DNA of 64,000 nucleotides from Malaya genurostris. Lineage: Eukaryota; Arthropoda; Insecta; Diptera; Culicidae. Positions within the stretch are counted from its first letter, which is position 1. Each line of letters opens with the position of its first letter. Below the pieces are notes generated by a model. The model searched no databases. It was not told where the DNA came from and saw nothing but the letters and a program-made list of their open reading frames with translations. This document shows positions 23,346 through 33,100 of this stretch, piece after piece. Both the position numbers and the translations under genes were made by a program. The stretch covers positions 86,065,025-86,129,024 of the forward strand of contig NC_080571.1 in assembly GCF_030247185.1 (NCBI RefSeq). The letters run 5' to 3'.

Positions 23346-23735
23346 AAATCATTTCCGGCTCATTTATATTCCATGGAAACTACTACAATATGGCTATTTT
23401 TGTAACGGGTTTGATGAGACATGTCAGAAAACGATGTTTGAGGTGGTTCAGAAATTCAAGATGGCGACTTCCGGTTTATTGATATTCCTTGAAAACCGTT
23501 ACAATGTGGGTATTTTTGGAATGGGTTTTATGAGAAGATGTCGGAAAACGATGTTTGAGGTGGTTCTGAATTTCAAGATGGCAACTTCCGGTTTATTGAT
23601 GTTCCTTGAAAACCCTTACAATGTGGTTATTTTTGGAATGGGTTTTATGAGAAGATGTCAAAAAACGATGTTTGAGGTGGTTCTGAATTCCAAGATGGTG
23701 ACTTCCGGTTTATTGATATTGTCCGACTCAGCAAA
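23346..23735 (+). repeat. 117-bp tandem repeat, about 3.3 units
   Basis: The landmark ACGATGTTTGAGGTGGTTC recurs at 23431, 23548 and 23665, exactly 117 bp apart. Each unit reads CATTTCCGG/ACTTCCGGTTTATTGAT then CCTTGAAAACC, ATTTTTGGAATGGGTTT and AGATGTC. Because 117 is divisible by three and no stop occurs, the array opens a 120-aa repetitive frame (MFEVVQKFKMATSGLL...) that I do not regard as a gene. One diverged unit occurs at 49755-49860. Confidence 0.9.
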
Positions 23736-23944
23736 TAGTGTATTTATAACACAGCTTCTACAGGCTCTCTTTCCTAGTTTGATTACATTTGTTTGACTGT
23801 AAGAATTATTTTTACAGAGCTTACAATATCAATCGAATTTGGAAGAGTTATGGCGAACATTTCCTGTTCGCGAGATGTAATGTTTTATGTGACGTAAACT
23901 ACTCCGAAATCCGGTTCATCAGACGGCCGAATCAGATTGGTACT

Positions 23945-24165
23945 TTCAAATGTGTTCTAATCTGAAATAAGCTCCGAAAACGTTGAACTATGTCGCTGGT
24001 ATTCTATTATGATGTTATGCACAATAATACATCTGCGCATTTCAGCTCATCTTTGTTCCAAAGTCTGGCAGAATTTTTTAAAAATTCAAACCGACTTGTC
24101 AATACTCCAAATGCACGTTCGACATCTTTTCTAGTGGATTCCTGCTTTTTGGCAAAGTGCTAAAT
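23945..24165 (-). pseudogene. PIF/Harbinger transposase C-terminal fragment
   Basis: The minus strand reads HFAKKQESTRKDVERAFG followed by VLTSRFEFL, the signature around the last acidic residue of PIF/Harbinger DDE transposases (FA..QE..RKDVERAFGVLQ.RF). After a frameshift comes CIIVHNIIIEYQR, the family's CIILHNMI.E block. Only this fragment is present; no Myb-like partner gene or inverted termini were found. The coding piece is ~70 residues of a usual ~350-400. Confidence 0.8.
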
Positions 24166-24169
24166 TGAA

Positions 24170-25795
24170 AAATAATACGATGAAACTTCAGATATTTTAT
24201 ATATATAAAAAAAGATTTTTTTTGAATTAGTTGCAAAGTTTAAGCGTTAAAAGGAGAACAGTAAATCAGGAGCTAGGAAGTCAATTTATTTAAAAAATAA
24301 TAAATTGCTTATATTTGTAATGACATAACTTACGTTTTTGGCCGACAGGGAATGCGAAATGAGTGTTTAAGAAAAATACTGACGCAATGCGTAATCATAA
24401 TACACACGCATTTAACTGGTGGGCATGGTCTAAGTCGTAAAAACTGAAAAAGCTTGCTGTTAAAAAATTGAGGCACTTCCTTTCCATTGTTTAGAAAACG
24501 TATTGTATCACTGCTAATTCTGCTGAAAGTGGTCGCACAAACAGCCAAGGACGCAATCGAAAGTTGTCAATGATATGCAAAAGTGTCAAAAACAAAAAAA
24601 AAATGGAAAAAATGATAACAGGCAACCGGTTGTACTCGGAACAATCGCACGAACTGCTCGCATTCCACGCACAGTCAGTGTCCAATCGAGAAAAATTTAT
24701 GGCACTGAAGTGACAAACACTCAAAAAAGGCTGGAAATTATAATTTTTTATTATCACCCCAGCTGCTCGTTTTTTTGTTTTTTTTTGTTTTGGTCCGTGG
24801 TGATCGACTGACGGTTCGCGGGCATCGCCTGACCGAATTATGTTTGCCCCCAAGCACTGGGACTGTGGCGTGAGTGACGTGATGGGTTATAATTTGCCCG
24901 GTTTGCTACTCACTGAATCCGGTGCCACCAGACACAACACTCATCGAAGTGCCTTCCATCGATTGCGAACGATCGATCGATTGAAAGCGATAGACACGCG
25001 ATTGGATAACATAATGATGCGAATACTGTTCCGTGACAAATAAATTAATTTAACAGCATGCAGTGCCATATAAAGATTGGCCTCCGGGTTCGGCTCCGGT
25101 GCCCTCTGTAATTGTTGATGGACTCTGCTGGAAGCAGTGAGCAAGTGACCCGCCATCATCCGACTCCCGCTGTGGACCAGTTCATCCAAAATAGAAATCG
25201 GGGTTTGTCATTTTTTTTTCACCAATTTTGACGTAAATAAGTCTTACTTTAGTGTTGGGGCGTTGTCTTTCAAAATTGTGTTAGACGAAACTACGTATGC
25301 TACGACGGTAGATTAACACACAATTAGCTGCTGATTAGAGCAGCATAGACAGCATCATCGTTATCCGCATATTTTTGTGATCAGAAAGGTTTTGTGAAAG
25401 ATGGTACTCAAAATAAAAAAAAAATTGTTATCAACGCCAAGCGAGTGAAAACTAAACTAATCTTTCATTCGGGAATAAATTTTAACATTGAAACAAGTTA
25501 ATCGGCCCTAGAATAATCAATCCTGCTGAAAAATACTGTTTCCACTGTGGCGCCCTTGAGCAGAATCCAAACAGGAATTGTGTGCAAGTCCTCGCTATAC
25601 AATAGAAACTATGGCCTATGGATGATATTATCCATAGGCTGTGGATGATTTTCAGTTTTCTTCCGAGACATCAAGTCGGTAGTAGGAAGGAGTGCAACCA
25701 GTGGAATGTCGTATTTCAAATCGCAATAGAAAGTTGATGTTTTCCAAATGCTTAGCATACTATAGCATGTTCTCAGTATAGTATACTACCAATTT
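24170..25795. other. Intergenic region, no gene recognised
   Basis: Frames here (24491-24853 minus, 120 aa; 24575-24811 plus) overlap each other, carry no domain and are probably chance. A perfect 10-bp stem, GCCTATGGAT (25614-25623) with its complement at 25630-25639 around a 6-base loop, is the only notable structure. Bases 24840-25200 are less AT-rich than average, but I can assign nothing. Confidence 0.35.
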
Positions 25796-26158
25796 TCTTG
25801 TCTTATCACACGGTACTTAAAGTTTCTGTTCCGATGATCTTTAGCGTGTTCTTTTTAAGTTCTATTTCTGTATTTTGTCGTGAATACAATTTTACCATTG
25901 TTCCTACAACTCGTTCGTACTCTGGAATTATTTTTTGTAGTTCGCTGTTGTATTTGTCAACTTTTAGTTTATATGTCGCGTTTTCTTTTACCGACTTATC
26001 TAACTGCTTTTGTAACTCAACGATTTTCTCCTTTAGTTTTCTTCGTTCTTCAGTTCGTCCTTCCAGAACGGGTTTTGCAGTTTGAATTGTTTTACGCACG
26101 TCATGAATATATTCCAATATTTTTTATTAAATTCTTGCAATTCAGCGGGTTTTTCATA

Positions 26159-27099
26159 CAGGGTCCGGCACTCGAAGTGTAACCAACTTCAGACCGCTCG
26201 CGCAGCTGACGCACGGGCATCAGCTCTCTAGAAATTTGCTCAATGACAGTTCGGAGTTGTATTGTTTACAAGCGCAAGAAAGCATTTTGCCAAAAGTGAA
26301 CGCGAAAAAAAAATCTTGACTTGAGAGAGCGAAGGAGTTGCTTCGTTTGGCCGAAAGCGGTCAATTTCCGAACATTGTATTTTCTGACGAGAAAATTTTT
26401 CCAATTGAGCAATTCGTAAACTCTTAAAACGATAGGGTTTACTTGACCGACCGTTCATACGAGAATTTGAGTCATCGATTGGCCACCAGGAGGTAGCACC
26501 CGCAACGGATAATGGTTTGGGCCGCTGTAACCGCAGATGGGCGCTCTCCAATCGTTTTCATCGAGCCTGGCGTCAAGGTAAATGCGACATATTATCGGGA
26601 AAGTATTCTGGAGATTGCTTTGAAGCCGTGGGCAGACAAACATTTCGGTGGCAGACCATGGACGTTTCAGCAGGACTCGGCACCGTCTCACAAAGCTCGA
26701 GTGAACCAAGAATGGCTGAAAAACAACGTTCCGAACTTCATCACGTCCACACAATGGCTCTCGAATTCACCAGATGCGAATCCAATGGATTATTCTTTTT
26801 GGACCATTTTGGAGAGCAAAGTCCGAACTAAAAGATACACCAGTCTCGAGGCGCTGAAAAAAGCTATTGTCCGCGAGTGGGACAAAATACCTGCAAGTCA
26901 CATTCGGCAAATTGCGATTCGTTTTTTGACCGTCTCAAGGCCATAGTCAAGGCAAAAGGTGGTCATATCGAGCAAAAGTGAATTGATTTTGAATTTTGTA
27001 TTAGTTTTACACATTTTGTACTTTGAATTAAGTAAAAGTAATTTTCCAAACTGAATTTATGGCCTTTTTAATTGGTTACACTTCGAGTGCCGGACCCTG
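26159..27099 (+). mobile_element. DD37D transposon, internally deleted, second family
   Basis: 941 bp with perfect 26-bp inverted ends (26159-26184 and 27074-27099, starting CAGGGTCCGGCACTCGAAGT). The left flank is TA; the right flank is TT, probably a mutated TA. The transposase is related to that at 1049-2083 but the termini differ completely, so this is another subfamily. It interrupts the coiled-coil gene copy 1. Confidence 0.88.
26320..26985 (+). pseudogene. DD37D transposase remnant
   Basis: The DNA-binding N-terminus is deleted. The frame is first recognisable at RLAESGQFPNIVFSDEK (first catalytic Asp), has in-frame stops near 26428 and 26494, then is open from MVWAAVTADGRSPIVF through FQQDSAPSHKARV (second Asp) and SPDANPMDYSFW (third Asp) to near the C-terminus. 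The 37-residue spacing matches the intact relative. A frameshift near 26910 alters the last residues. Non-functional. Confidence 0.88.
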
Positions 27100-27285
27100 T
27101 TTAACTGTTCCTCGCCTCCTGCCATACTGCTTCTGAATGGAAATGGCATTGAGTGTTTAGCTTCTGAAATTAATTTGTATTGAATTGACTAGAATGATTA
27201 GTAGCATGAATAGTGATCGAGTTTGATTTATTCAGTTGATCCATAATGATAATTTTACTAGAGCTGTTTTTCACAAATGTTGTTA

Positions 27286-27840
27286 CTAGACTGCTTTAAA
27301 GCCTTAGTTTTACAGTACTATTTATTGATAAAAAGAGTTTTGAGGCAGTTAAGGACAGGTAACCAGAGTAATATGTCACACAATTCGTCCTGAATCCAAA
27401 GCAATAGATAACGATTTTAACCCCTTAATGCTCAAGGGAAATATTTTTCGCTTCAACAAAAATCGTAATCGGATTTATCAATTATTATTGAATCGATGTT
27501 TTGCCTTTCTCTTAGAAACTGCTCTTTTAAAAGATATTTATACGCGTTCAATTTTCTCAGAGATGGCTGAACCGATTTTAAAAAACCCTTCTTAATCCTC
27601 CTAGTGGTGTGATAATGCCTTTCTCTTCTTTCATAACAGTCTCATGAAAATATATTTCATACTTTTATTAAATAATCACTAATTTCGACACCAATTGATT
27701 CAGATTGATTCGAGTAGTTCAAAAAAGCATGCTTCAGTGTTTATGTCACACAGTCAGCATCATTTTTTCAAACTAGTGCTTGACATTTGCGTTGTCTATT
27801 TGTATGAGAAGAGTGATGCTAATCTACAAAAACCCTTCTT
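27286..27840. other. Intergenic sequence with a common mosquito repeat phrase
   Basis: The phrase CTTCTTAATCCTCCTAGTGG followed by TGTGATAATGCCTTTCTC (about 27588-27625) recurs at 50352-50390 and, partly, at 27832-27855. It looks like part of a very common dispersed repeat of Aedes-type genomes. No gene. Confidence 0.45.
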
Positions 27841-27854
27841 AGTCCACTTAGTGG

Positions 27855-28170
27855 AATTTTCATAGATCTTGAAAAATCACCAAAGAGGGGGGGAGGGGTG
27901 TGGTGGTTGGTAAATGATATTTTCGAAATCGAAAAAATAATTAGAATTGCATGAAACGTCGAGATTTAGTGTCATCTCGAAAATAATTTTTTTGAAAAAA
28001 TCGACTTTTTGGGACTTACAAAATTGATTTTTTCAAAAAATTTTTTTTTATACAACACTAAATCTCGACGTTTCATGCAGTTTTAAGAGTTTCGGCATCA
28101 AAAAAATTTTCGATTTTGGGAATTTCATGTACTCCTCCCTATGGTGCTTTTTCAAGATCGAAAATTTTCA
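27855..28170. mobile_element. Foldback MITE
   Basis: Contains a perfect 25-bp inverted repeat (27948-27972 and 28055-28079, starting TGCATGAAACGTCGAGATTT) plus outer inverted pieces (GATCTTGAAAAATCACCAAAG against CTATGGTGCTTTTTCAAGATC). The ~80-bp centre is A/T-rich. Exact ends and target duplication are unclear. Confidence 0.65.
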
Positions 28171-28790
28171 AACCTTAATCGCAGGGCAGCACCCCTTACG
28201 TATATCCGATTTAGCTCAAATTTTGCATGAGGACATTTTTCGAGGTGCTTAAACTTTTGAGCACTAGCGCTTTATGAAATTAGAGGTGATCCCAAAATAT
28301 TGGCACCCTTATATACATTAGAGCGGTAGAAATCAACGCCTTTTGTCGGTTACGTTACTTATACCATCATATCTCCGGAACCAAAAGTCACAGCCATTTG
28401 ATCTTCGAACATTTCAAAAAGAAGTTTACGTTTTGTTTATGTCTGTTTCTCCAATACAACATCGTATTTATACCTGCCAATATAGAAAAGACAACCGCGA
28501 CTGAAATTTTTTTCGGTTGTAGTGTGCTATCTAGTGGTTAGTAGTCATTACGATGTTAACATTTTCTCGGTTACAGAGCGCCATATAGCTGCAAATTGCA
28601 GAAACCAATTCAACCATTCATATTGGTAGAAAACAACGTTCAAAGATCAAATGGCTGTGACTTTTGGCTCCGGATATATGATGGTATAAGTGACGTAACC
28701 GACAAAACGCGTTGTTTTTTACCGCTCTAATGTATATAAGGGTGTCAATATTTCTGGATCACCTCTAATTTCGTAAAGCGCTATTTATTA

Positions 28791-30094
28791 AAGCTTGCTT
28801 CATTTAGAATTGGAAAAAACTTTTGCTCATATTGTGGCGCTCCTGGTGGACGGATTTGGAAGCTCTTGGCGCCCACGTGTCGGGAATTTTGTCAGCTTCA
28901 CGTATGATTTTTGACATTCCGAAAATCGACTGTACTTTGTAAACAATCAATATGGAAGCCGAAAGAAGAAAAAAAAATTGTGCACAGTTATTTGGAAAAT
29001 CCATTGTGGTCTGCATCTAGGCTAGCTAAACAGCTGAAATTGCCCAGAAATACCGTATGGCGCGTTATCAAACGGTATAAGAAAACATTGACGACGATTC
29101 GGAAGCCTCAAGCCGATCGTCGGAGTCGAACTGACGACCGGAAATTGCGTGGTAAGATTTTGAAGACGATTAAGAGGAATCCTAATCTGTCGGACCGTGA
29201 TTTGGTCAGAAAATTCGGTGCTGCCCATAGTACCGTGAGGAGAACTCGACTCCGGGAAGGAATCAAGTCGTATCGAGCAAGCAAACAGCCAAATCGGACC
29301 ATGAAACAGAATAGTGTGGTCAAAATTCGTGCTCGGAAACTATATGACCAGGTGCTGACCAAGTTCAACGGGTGTCTTCTGATGGACGATGAAACCTGTG
29401 TCAAGGCTGACTTCGGTCAAATCCCAGGTCAAAAATTTTACTTGGCAACGGCTCGGGGGGATGTTCCAGCCAAATTTAAATTTGTTTTTGCCGACAAATT
29501 TGCAAGAAAATTTATGATTTGGCCGGGCATTTGCAGCTGCGGCAAAAAAACGAAAGTTTTCGTTACAAATAAGACAAATGACATCGGAACTATACCAAAA
29601 AGAGTGTCTCCAAAAACGAATTTTGCCGTTCATTCGATCCCACGACCATCCTGCAATGTTTTGGCCAGATTTGGCAAGCTGTCATTACAGCAAAGCCGTT
29701 TAAGAATGGTATGCAGAGAAAGTGGTCCAGTTTGTTCCGAAAAACCTTAACCCACTCAACTGCCCCCAGTTCCGCCTTATTGAGAAATACTGGGCAATCA
29801 TGAAGAGGAGACTCAAGGAAAAGGGAAACGTTGTCAAAGACATCAATCAGATGACGACCTGGTGGAATAAGATAGCTAAAACGATGGACGAAGAAGGTGT
29901 GCGCCGCCTACTGAGCCGTGTTACAGGAAAAAATCGAGAATTCCTTCAAAACCGTGACGAATAATTTTATCCGTATTTTTTCTTGAAAGTATGAAGAAAA
30001 CGCTACATTTGTATAAAAAAAGATCTTGAATACAATAATAAATAACTGAAATACAGGCAATTGTCTTTGTTCCAATTCTATTTGAAGCAAGCTT
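28791..30094 (+). mobile_element. ITmD37E transposon, full length but mutated (subfamily c)
   Basis: 1304 bp with TA at 28789-28790 and 30095-30096. Inverted ends AAGCTTGCTTCATTTAGAAT and the complement AAGCTTGCTTCAAATAGAAT match over 25 bp with two differences. It landed in the right arm of the MITE at 28241-30111. The transposase is plus-strand and broken. Confidence 0.9.
28911..29964 (+). pseudogene. ITmD37E transposase, frameshifted
   Basis: Open from about 28911 through two DNA-binding segments (WSASRLAKQLKLPRNTVWR and LSDRDLVRKFGAAHSTVRR) to the first catalytic Asp in LMDDETCVKAD. A frameshift near 29580 destroys the middle. In another frame WPDLASCHYSKAV carries the second Asp, followed directly by a stop. 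The frame then reads VVQFVPKNLNPLNCPQF then RLIEKYWAI with the final Glu (DD37E spacing) and continues to NREFLQNRDE at 29961. Inactive. Confidence 0.9.
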
Positions 30095-30111
30095 TAAGTT
30101 TAAGCACCTCG

Positions 30112-30500
30112 GCTGCAGTTAAAAAATGGCTTGTTTGCCTTTCTCGTATTTTGAAAGCTGATCTTTAGAAGGATTTATATATTCCAACTACCGATAGATT
30201 TGAGATTTTTCAACTTGAACGTATATTGCAAAATAATTGAAGTTTTTTGATAGTATACAGATCAATCTGTGCTTTTATTATAAAGAACTATATTGATTAT
30301 ATCATATTTAATTGTGTTTCAGAATGTTTAATGTAACTAATCTGAACTTTAGTTTAGATGCTTCGTTTCAAATTCTAGTAGTAAAAAGTTCAGGTGTGTA
30401 ATGTCAGAGCCATAACTGGATGTCGTGAATACTAATAAAACTGACACTGTTACTTCATACTTCCGAATATAAATTAGTTGATCGATAGTGTGAATTGCGC
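30112..30500. repeat. Scrambled R-associated repeat pieces
   Basis: Bases 30170-30255 match 3180-3240. Bases 30390-30490 match 4065-4180, including GTCGTGAATAC at 30422-30432. No coding content. Confidence 0.6.
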
Positions 30501-31170
30501 AATATGAGAATTTTGATGTCGATTATTTCATTTTGGATTTCAATATTTTAGTAAAAGATAGGGTAACAAAGGTATTTCGGCCCACTTTAGGATCGATTTT
30601 ATTTTGGCCCACTTTGTAAAAATACCCACCAAATGTTTTAATATCTTTGAAAAATCCTTCCGCAATAGGTAATTTAATGTGATTAGCTTCAAACTGATGC
30701 AACATGGCTTATCTAAGATCGATTGAATCCATAAAGTTTGTTTGGTTGGCCAAAATATATGAAGTGGCCAAAATACCTCTGTTACCCTACAATCAAAATG
30801 CTGTACGAAATTAATTTCTGGCATCCCAGTAGAGCCAAATTGTATAATTTTCTAAGATATGAAACATTGATTGGATATAAACAATTTTAAACACTGTTGC
30901 GAATTTAGAACTGTGAAAATTACAAAAAACTGATCAAATTATCTTAGATTTGCACTACACTGATAATTTTAACTATCGATTTACAAAGAAGCAATCTTTA
31001 CAGTTCTTTAGGTAACATTTAGAGCCATTAGAAGGGCTGATTTTGCAGAATGTTCCACACTGTTGTCCATTTTCCGTTGTATTTTGCTCCAATGCAAACG
31101 ACCACCAACAGGATGATGTAATCGATCTTCTTCGAAGGGAAACTGGTTCTGTGACCTGAGCGTTTGAGGT
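30500..31170 (+). repeat. R-family repeat, copy C, with inserted MITE
   Basis: Matches copies A and B on both sides of a MITE at 30561-30787. It carries the best hairpin of the family (AGCCATTAGAAGGGCT, 31023-31038) with AGTTCTTT at 31002-31009. The minus-strand frame 31008-31274 (88 aa) crosses it but is not conserved in the other copies. Confidence 0.7.
30561..30787. mobile_element. TA-flanked MITE (GGGTAACA ends)
   Basis: 227 bp with inverted ends GGGTAACAAAGGTATTTCGG and GGGTAACAGAGGTATTTTGG (complement), flanked by TA (30559-30560 and 30788-30789). It interrupts R copy C exactly where copies A and B are continuous. No coding capacity; probably mobilised by a Tc1/mariner-type enzyme. Confidence 0.85.
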
Positions 31171-31239
31171 TTTATACTACGCTTAAGGTCTGCTCTCATT
31201 ACTAGTGACTGCTCCACCTGGCGACCGAAGTCCAAATGA

Positions 31240-31336
31240 GAGTTGTGATCTGAGCGTTTGAGGTTTTTAACCAAGCAGAAAGTGCACTCTCCGAAGCTGC
31301 TGGTTGATTAAATCATTCCCACGACGTCTGCTTCCA
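31240..31336 (-). repeat. Segment shared with the 3' flank of Jockey copy 1
   Basis: The minus strand reads GGAAGCAGACGTCGTGGGA, AACCAGCAGC, then TTGGTTAAAAACCTCAAACG, matching 39228-39325. Here it lies directly downstream of the 5' promoter block (31340-31700); at 39 kb it lies directly downstream of the LINE 3' end. Confidence 0.65.
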
Positions 31337-31339
31337 CCC

Positions 31340-31700
31340 AACGCACAAGAAGAAATGATCGATTTTCGACCACGGATCCCCTTTTATACGCAGTCAGTTG
31401 AAGATATGTGTCTGACTACCTCAAAATCGTCGTCCTTGCGCGAAAAACCCAAACGAAAGTAAAACTTTTTTCACGTTGTTTTCAAATTTTGAGAAAACTT
31501 AATTTTTGAGTTGTTTGTGGTTATCTCACACTGTTCAAAATATTATCCCAAATTCCTGATCATATTTTTGATGAAATAGTGAAAGAATTATGTTGCTGCC
31601 ATTAATACATGTCGAGATATTCACGATTAAGTTCTGCCCATTCTTCCATATGGCTAATTTTGAAAAGGCGCCCCATAGTAAAGTAAGTCGTATTCACGAC
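31340..31700 (-). repeat. Jockey-associated 5' block with TATA and initiator, third copy
   Basis: Equivalent to 35036-35390 and 46340-46692. The minus strand starts GTCGTGAATACGACTTACTT and contains TATAAAAG (31381-31388) with TCATTT initiator-like bases (31353-31358) at the same 32-base spacing as the other copies. It is not followed by LINE coding sequence. Confidence 0.75.
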
Positions 31701-31719
31701 AAAAAGGGGAATGCTTGTA

Positions 31720-31835
31720 TAATTCATACAATTGATCAACTTATTGATATTCGGAAGTGTTAAGGAACATGTCAGTTGTTTTCGTATTCACGACATCCAG
31801 TAATGTCTCTGACATTACCCACCCGCCTTTTTTAT
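31720..31835 (-). repeat. Dispersed repeat, inverted copy of 4065-4180
   Basis: The minus strand repeats ATGTCAGAGACATTACTGGA followed by TGTCGTGAATACGAAAACAA and CTGACATGTTCC. The 13-mer is at 31782-31794. Confidence 0.7.
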
Positions 31836-31839
31836 TTAT

Positions 31840-32255
31840 AGTGAAATGTAATTTAACCATTGTACCTACAATAGTTTCGTACTCTGGAGTTATTTTCTCT
31901 AGATCGCTGTTGTATTTATATATTTTTTTTGTTTATATATCGCGTCTTCTTTTACCGACTTATCCAATTGCTTTTGTAATTTAACGATTTTCTCCTTTAT
32001 TTTTCTTCTTTCTTCAGTTCGTCCTTCCAGAACTGTTGTTGTAGTTTGAATTTTTGTTACGCACGGCTTTTTCATAGACCTGTTCTTCACCTGCCATGCT
32101 GAATCTGAATTTGAATGGCATTAAGTGTTTAACTTCTGTAATTAGTGTCTATTTAATTGACTAGAATGATTAGTAGCATGAATAGTGACCGAGTTTGATT
32201 TATTCAGTTGATCCATAACGATAATTTTACTAGAGTTGTTCTTCACAAATGAACG
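31840..32255 (-). pseudogene. Small coiled-coil gene of unknown function, copy 2
   Basis: Matches copy 1 (25806-27285) without the transposon. The minus strand begins MAGEEQVYEKAVRNK at about 32098, and after a deletion and frameshift encodes GRTEERRKIKEKIVKLQKQL. The C-terminal part is truncated near 31840 by a junction with the dispersed repeat. Upstream DNA to 32255 (TTAGTAGCATGAATAGTGA and TTGATCCATAACGATAA) is well conserved with copy 1. Broken in a different way from copy 1. Confidence 0.55.
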
Positions 32256-32700
32256 GCTGAAAGCAAAAGTCGGATAAGTGCAACTTAGTTTGGAAAACCC
32301 GTTTAAGTATTTTTGAATGAAAAGATCGGATAAAAACATTGAGAGCAAAAACCGGACATGGATTTTGCAATGCAAGAATCGTCTAAAAACATCTGTTCTG
32401 CAAGAACCGGACATAATAACAATGTTTTTTACTTATATGACAGAAGCTTTGAAGCTTTCAATTTGTCCACTATCGTCAGTTAGTACAATAAGTTTAACTA
32501 TCAAAACCAAAAAAAGATCGCACCAATATGATAAAAAAAAAAAATAATTGACAAGTTAGATATTTGGTATTGACAAGATTCTCAGTAATTATTATTTAGC
32601 CTAGATGATTACCGATCTCTCGGCTGTGCAAATCTCGGCGATTTTTTGCCGAGATTCAGCGATAAAGTTCAAGTGTGTACCAGGAAATCGTTTTCATGTC
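32256..32700. other. Intergenic stretch, nothing recognised
   Basis: One 76-aa frame without domain similarity. The phrases GAGAGCAAAAACCGGACATG and GCAAGAACCGGACATAATAA repeat imperfectly. No gene called. Confidence 0.35.
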
Positions 32701-33100
32701 ATGCAAAAACCTCTTCTTACGAAGTAGGCTCGTAAAAAAGTTTACGTTCATATGTTTACGTTTCGTCTTCGACTCATCAGTGCTTCAGCAGATTATGTTG
32801 AACTGCTGACGCAAACCCCCGGATCAACATAATTCGCTGAGCAGACGTAAAGTCAATGCTATTTGCAAGACACTTTTTTATTATACAAGAAGTGTAACGT
32901 CTAAACTAACGTCTGCAACGAAACAAGTTTCGGCTTGCTGGCCGTACAGAATGTGATAATTTGAAGTCGAAAAATTTTTTACCCCCAAATTTATGCTAGG
33001 CGTTTACGTTATTTGGGATTTGGATCGAAAAAAGAGTTACGTAAAAGGAGGTAACGTAAAAAAAGTTTACGCAAACGGAGATTTGGGTGTAATATGTTAA
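32700..33100. mobile_element. Foldback MITE (TTTACGAA type), copy 2, with internal MITE piece
   Basis: Left edge AAAAACCTCTTCTTACGAAG and right edge GCAAACGGAGATTTGGGTGT match, inverted, the ends of the copies at 23.2 and 49.6 kb. Inside, about 32757-32870 matches one end of the MITE at 14708-14859 (GACTCATCAGTGC, TTGAACTGCT, GAGCAGACGTAAAG). It seems to be one MITE inserted into another. Confidence 0.55.

Larger units (their letters stand above)
25806..27285 (-). pseudogene. Small coiled-coil gene of unknown function, copy 1, split by a DD37D transposon
   Basis: The minus-strand frame 25806-26117 encodes a Lys/Glu/Leu-rich coiled coil (RKLKEKIVELQKQLDKSVKE, then NATYKLKVDKYNSELQKIIP). A plausible start, MAGGEEQ, lies at about 27121-27140, just beyond the transposon at 26159-27099, and continues on its other side as YEKPAELQEFNKKYWNIF in a different frame from the coiled coil. 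At least one frameshift is therefore needed as well as removal of the insert. Upstream DNA to about 27285 is also conserved with the copy at 31840-32255. I do not recognise the family; a retroposed or duplicated host gene is one option, a transposon-encoded protein another. Confidence 0.55.
28241..30111. mobile_element. Long-inverted-repeat MITE interrupted by ITmD37E-c
   Basis: The left arm from CGAGGTGCTTAAACTTTTGA (28241) through TCACAGCCATTTGATCTTCG is repeated inverted at about 28630-28790. The last bases of the right arm (AGTTTAAGCACCTCG, 30097-30111) lie on the far side of the transposon at 28791-30094. Without that insert the element is about 565 bp. Its centre (about 28410-28630) is also found inverted at 56300-56530 inside another MITE. 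Confidence 0.75.

Noticed and set aside
23434..23796. 120-aa frame with 39-residue repeats
   Set aside because: Arises from a stop-free 117-bp tandem unit; the single unit at 49.75 kb is not open in the same way, and flanks show no gene structure.
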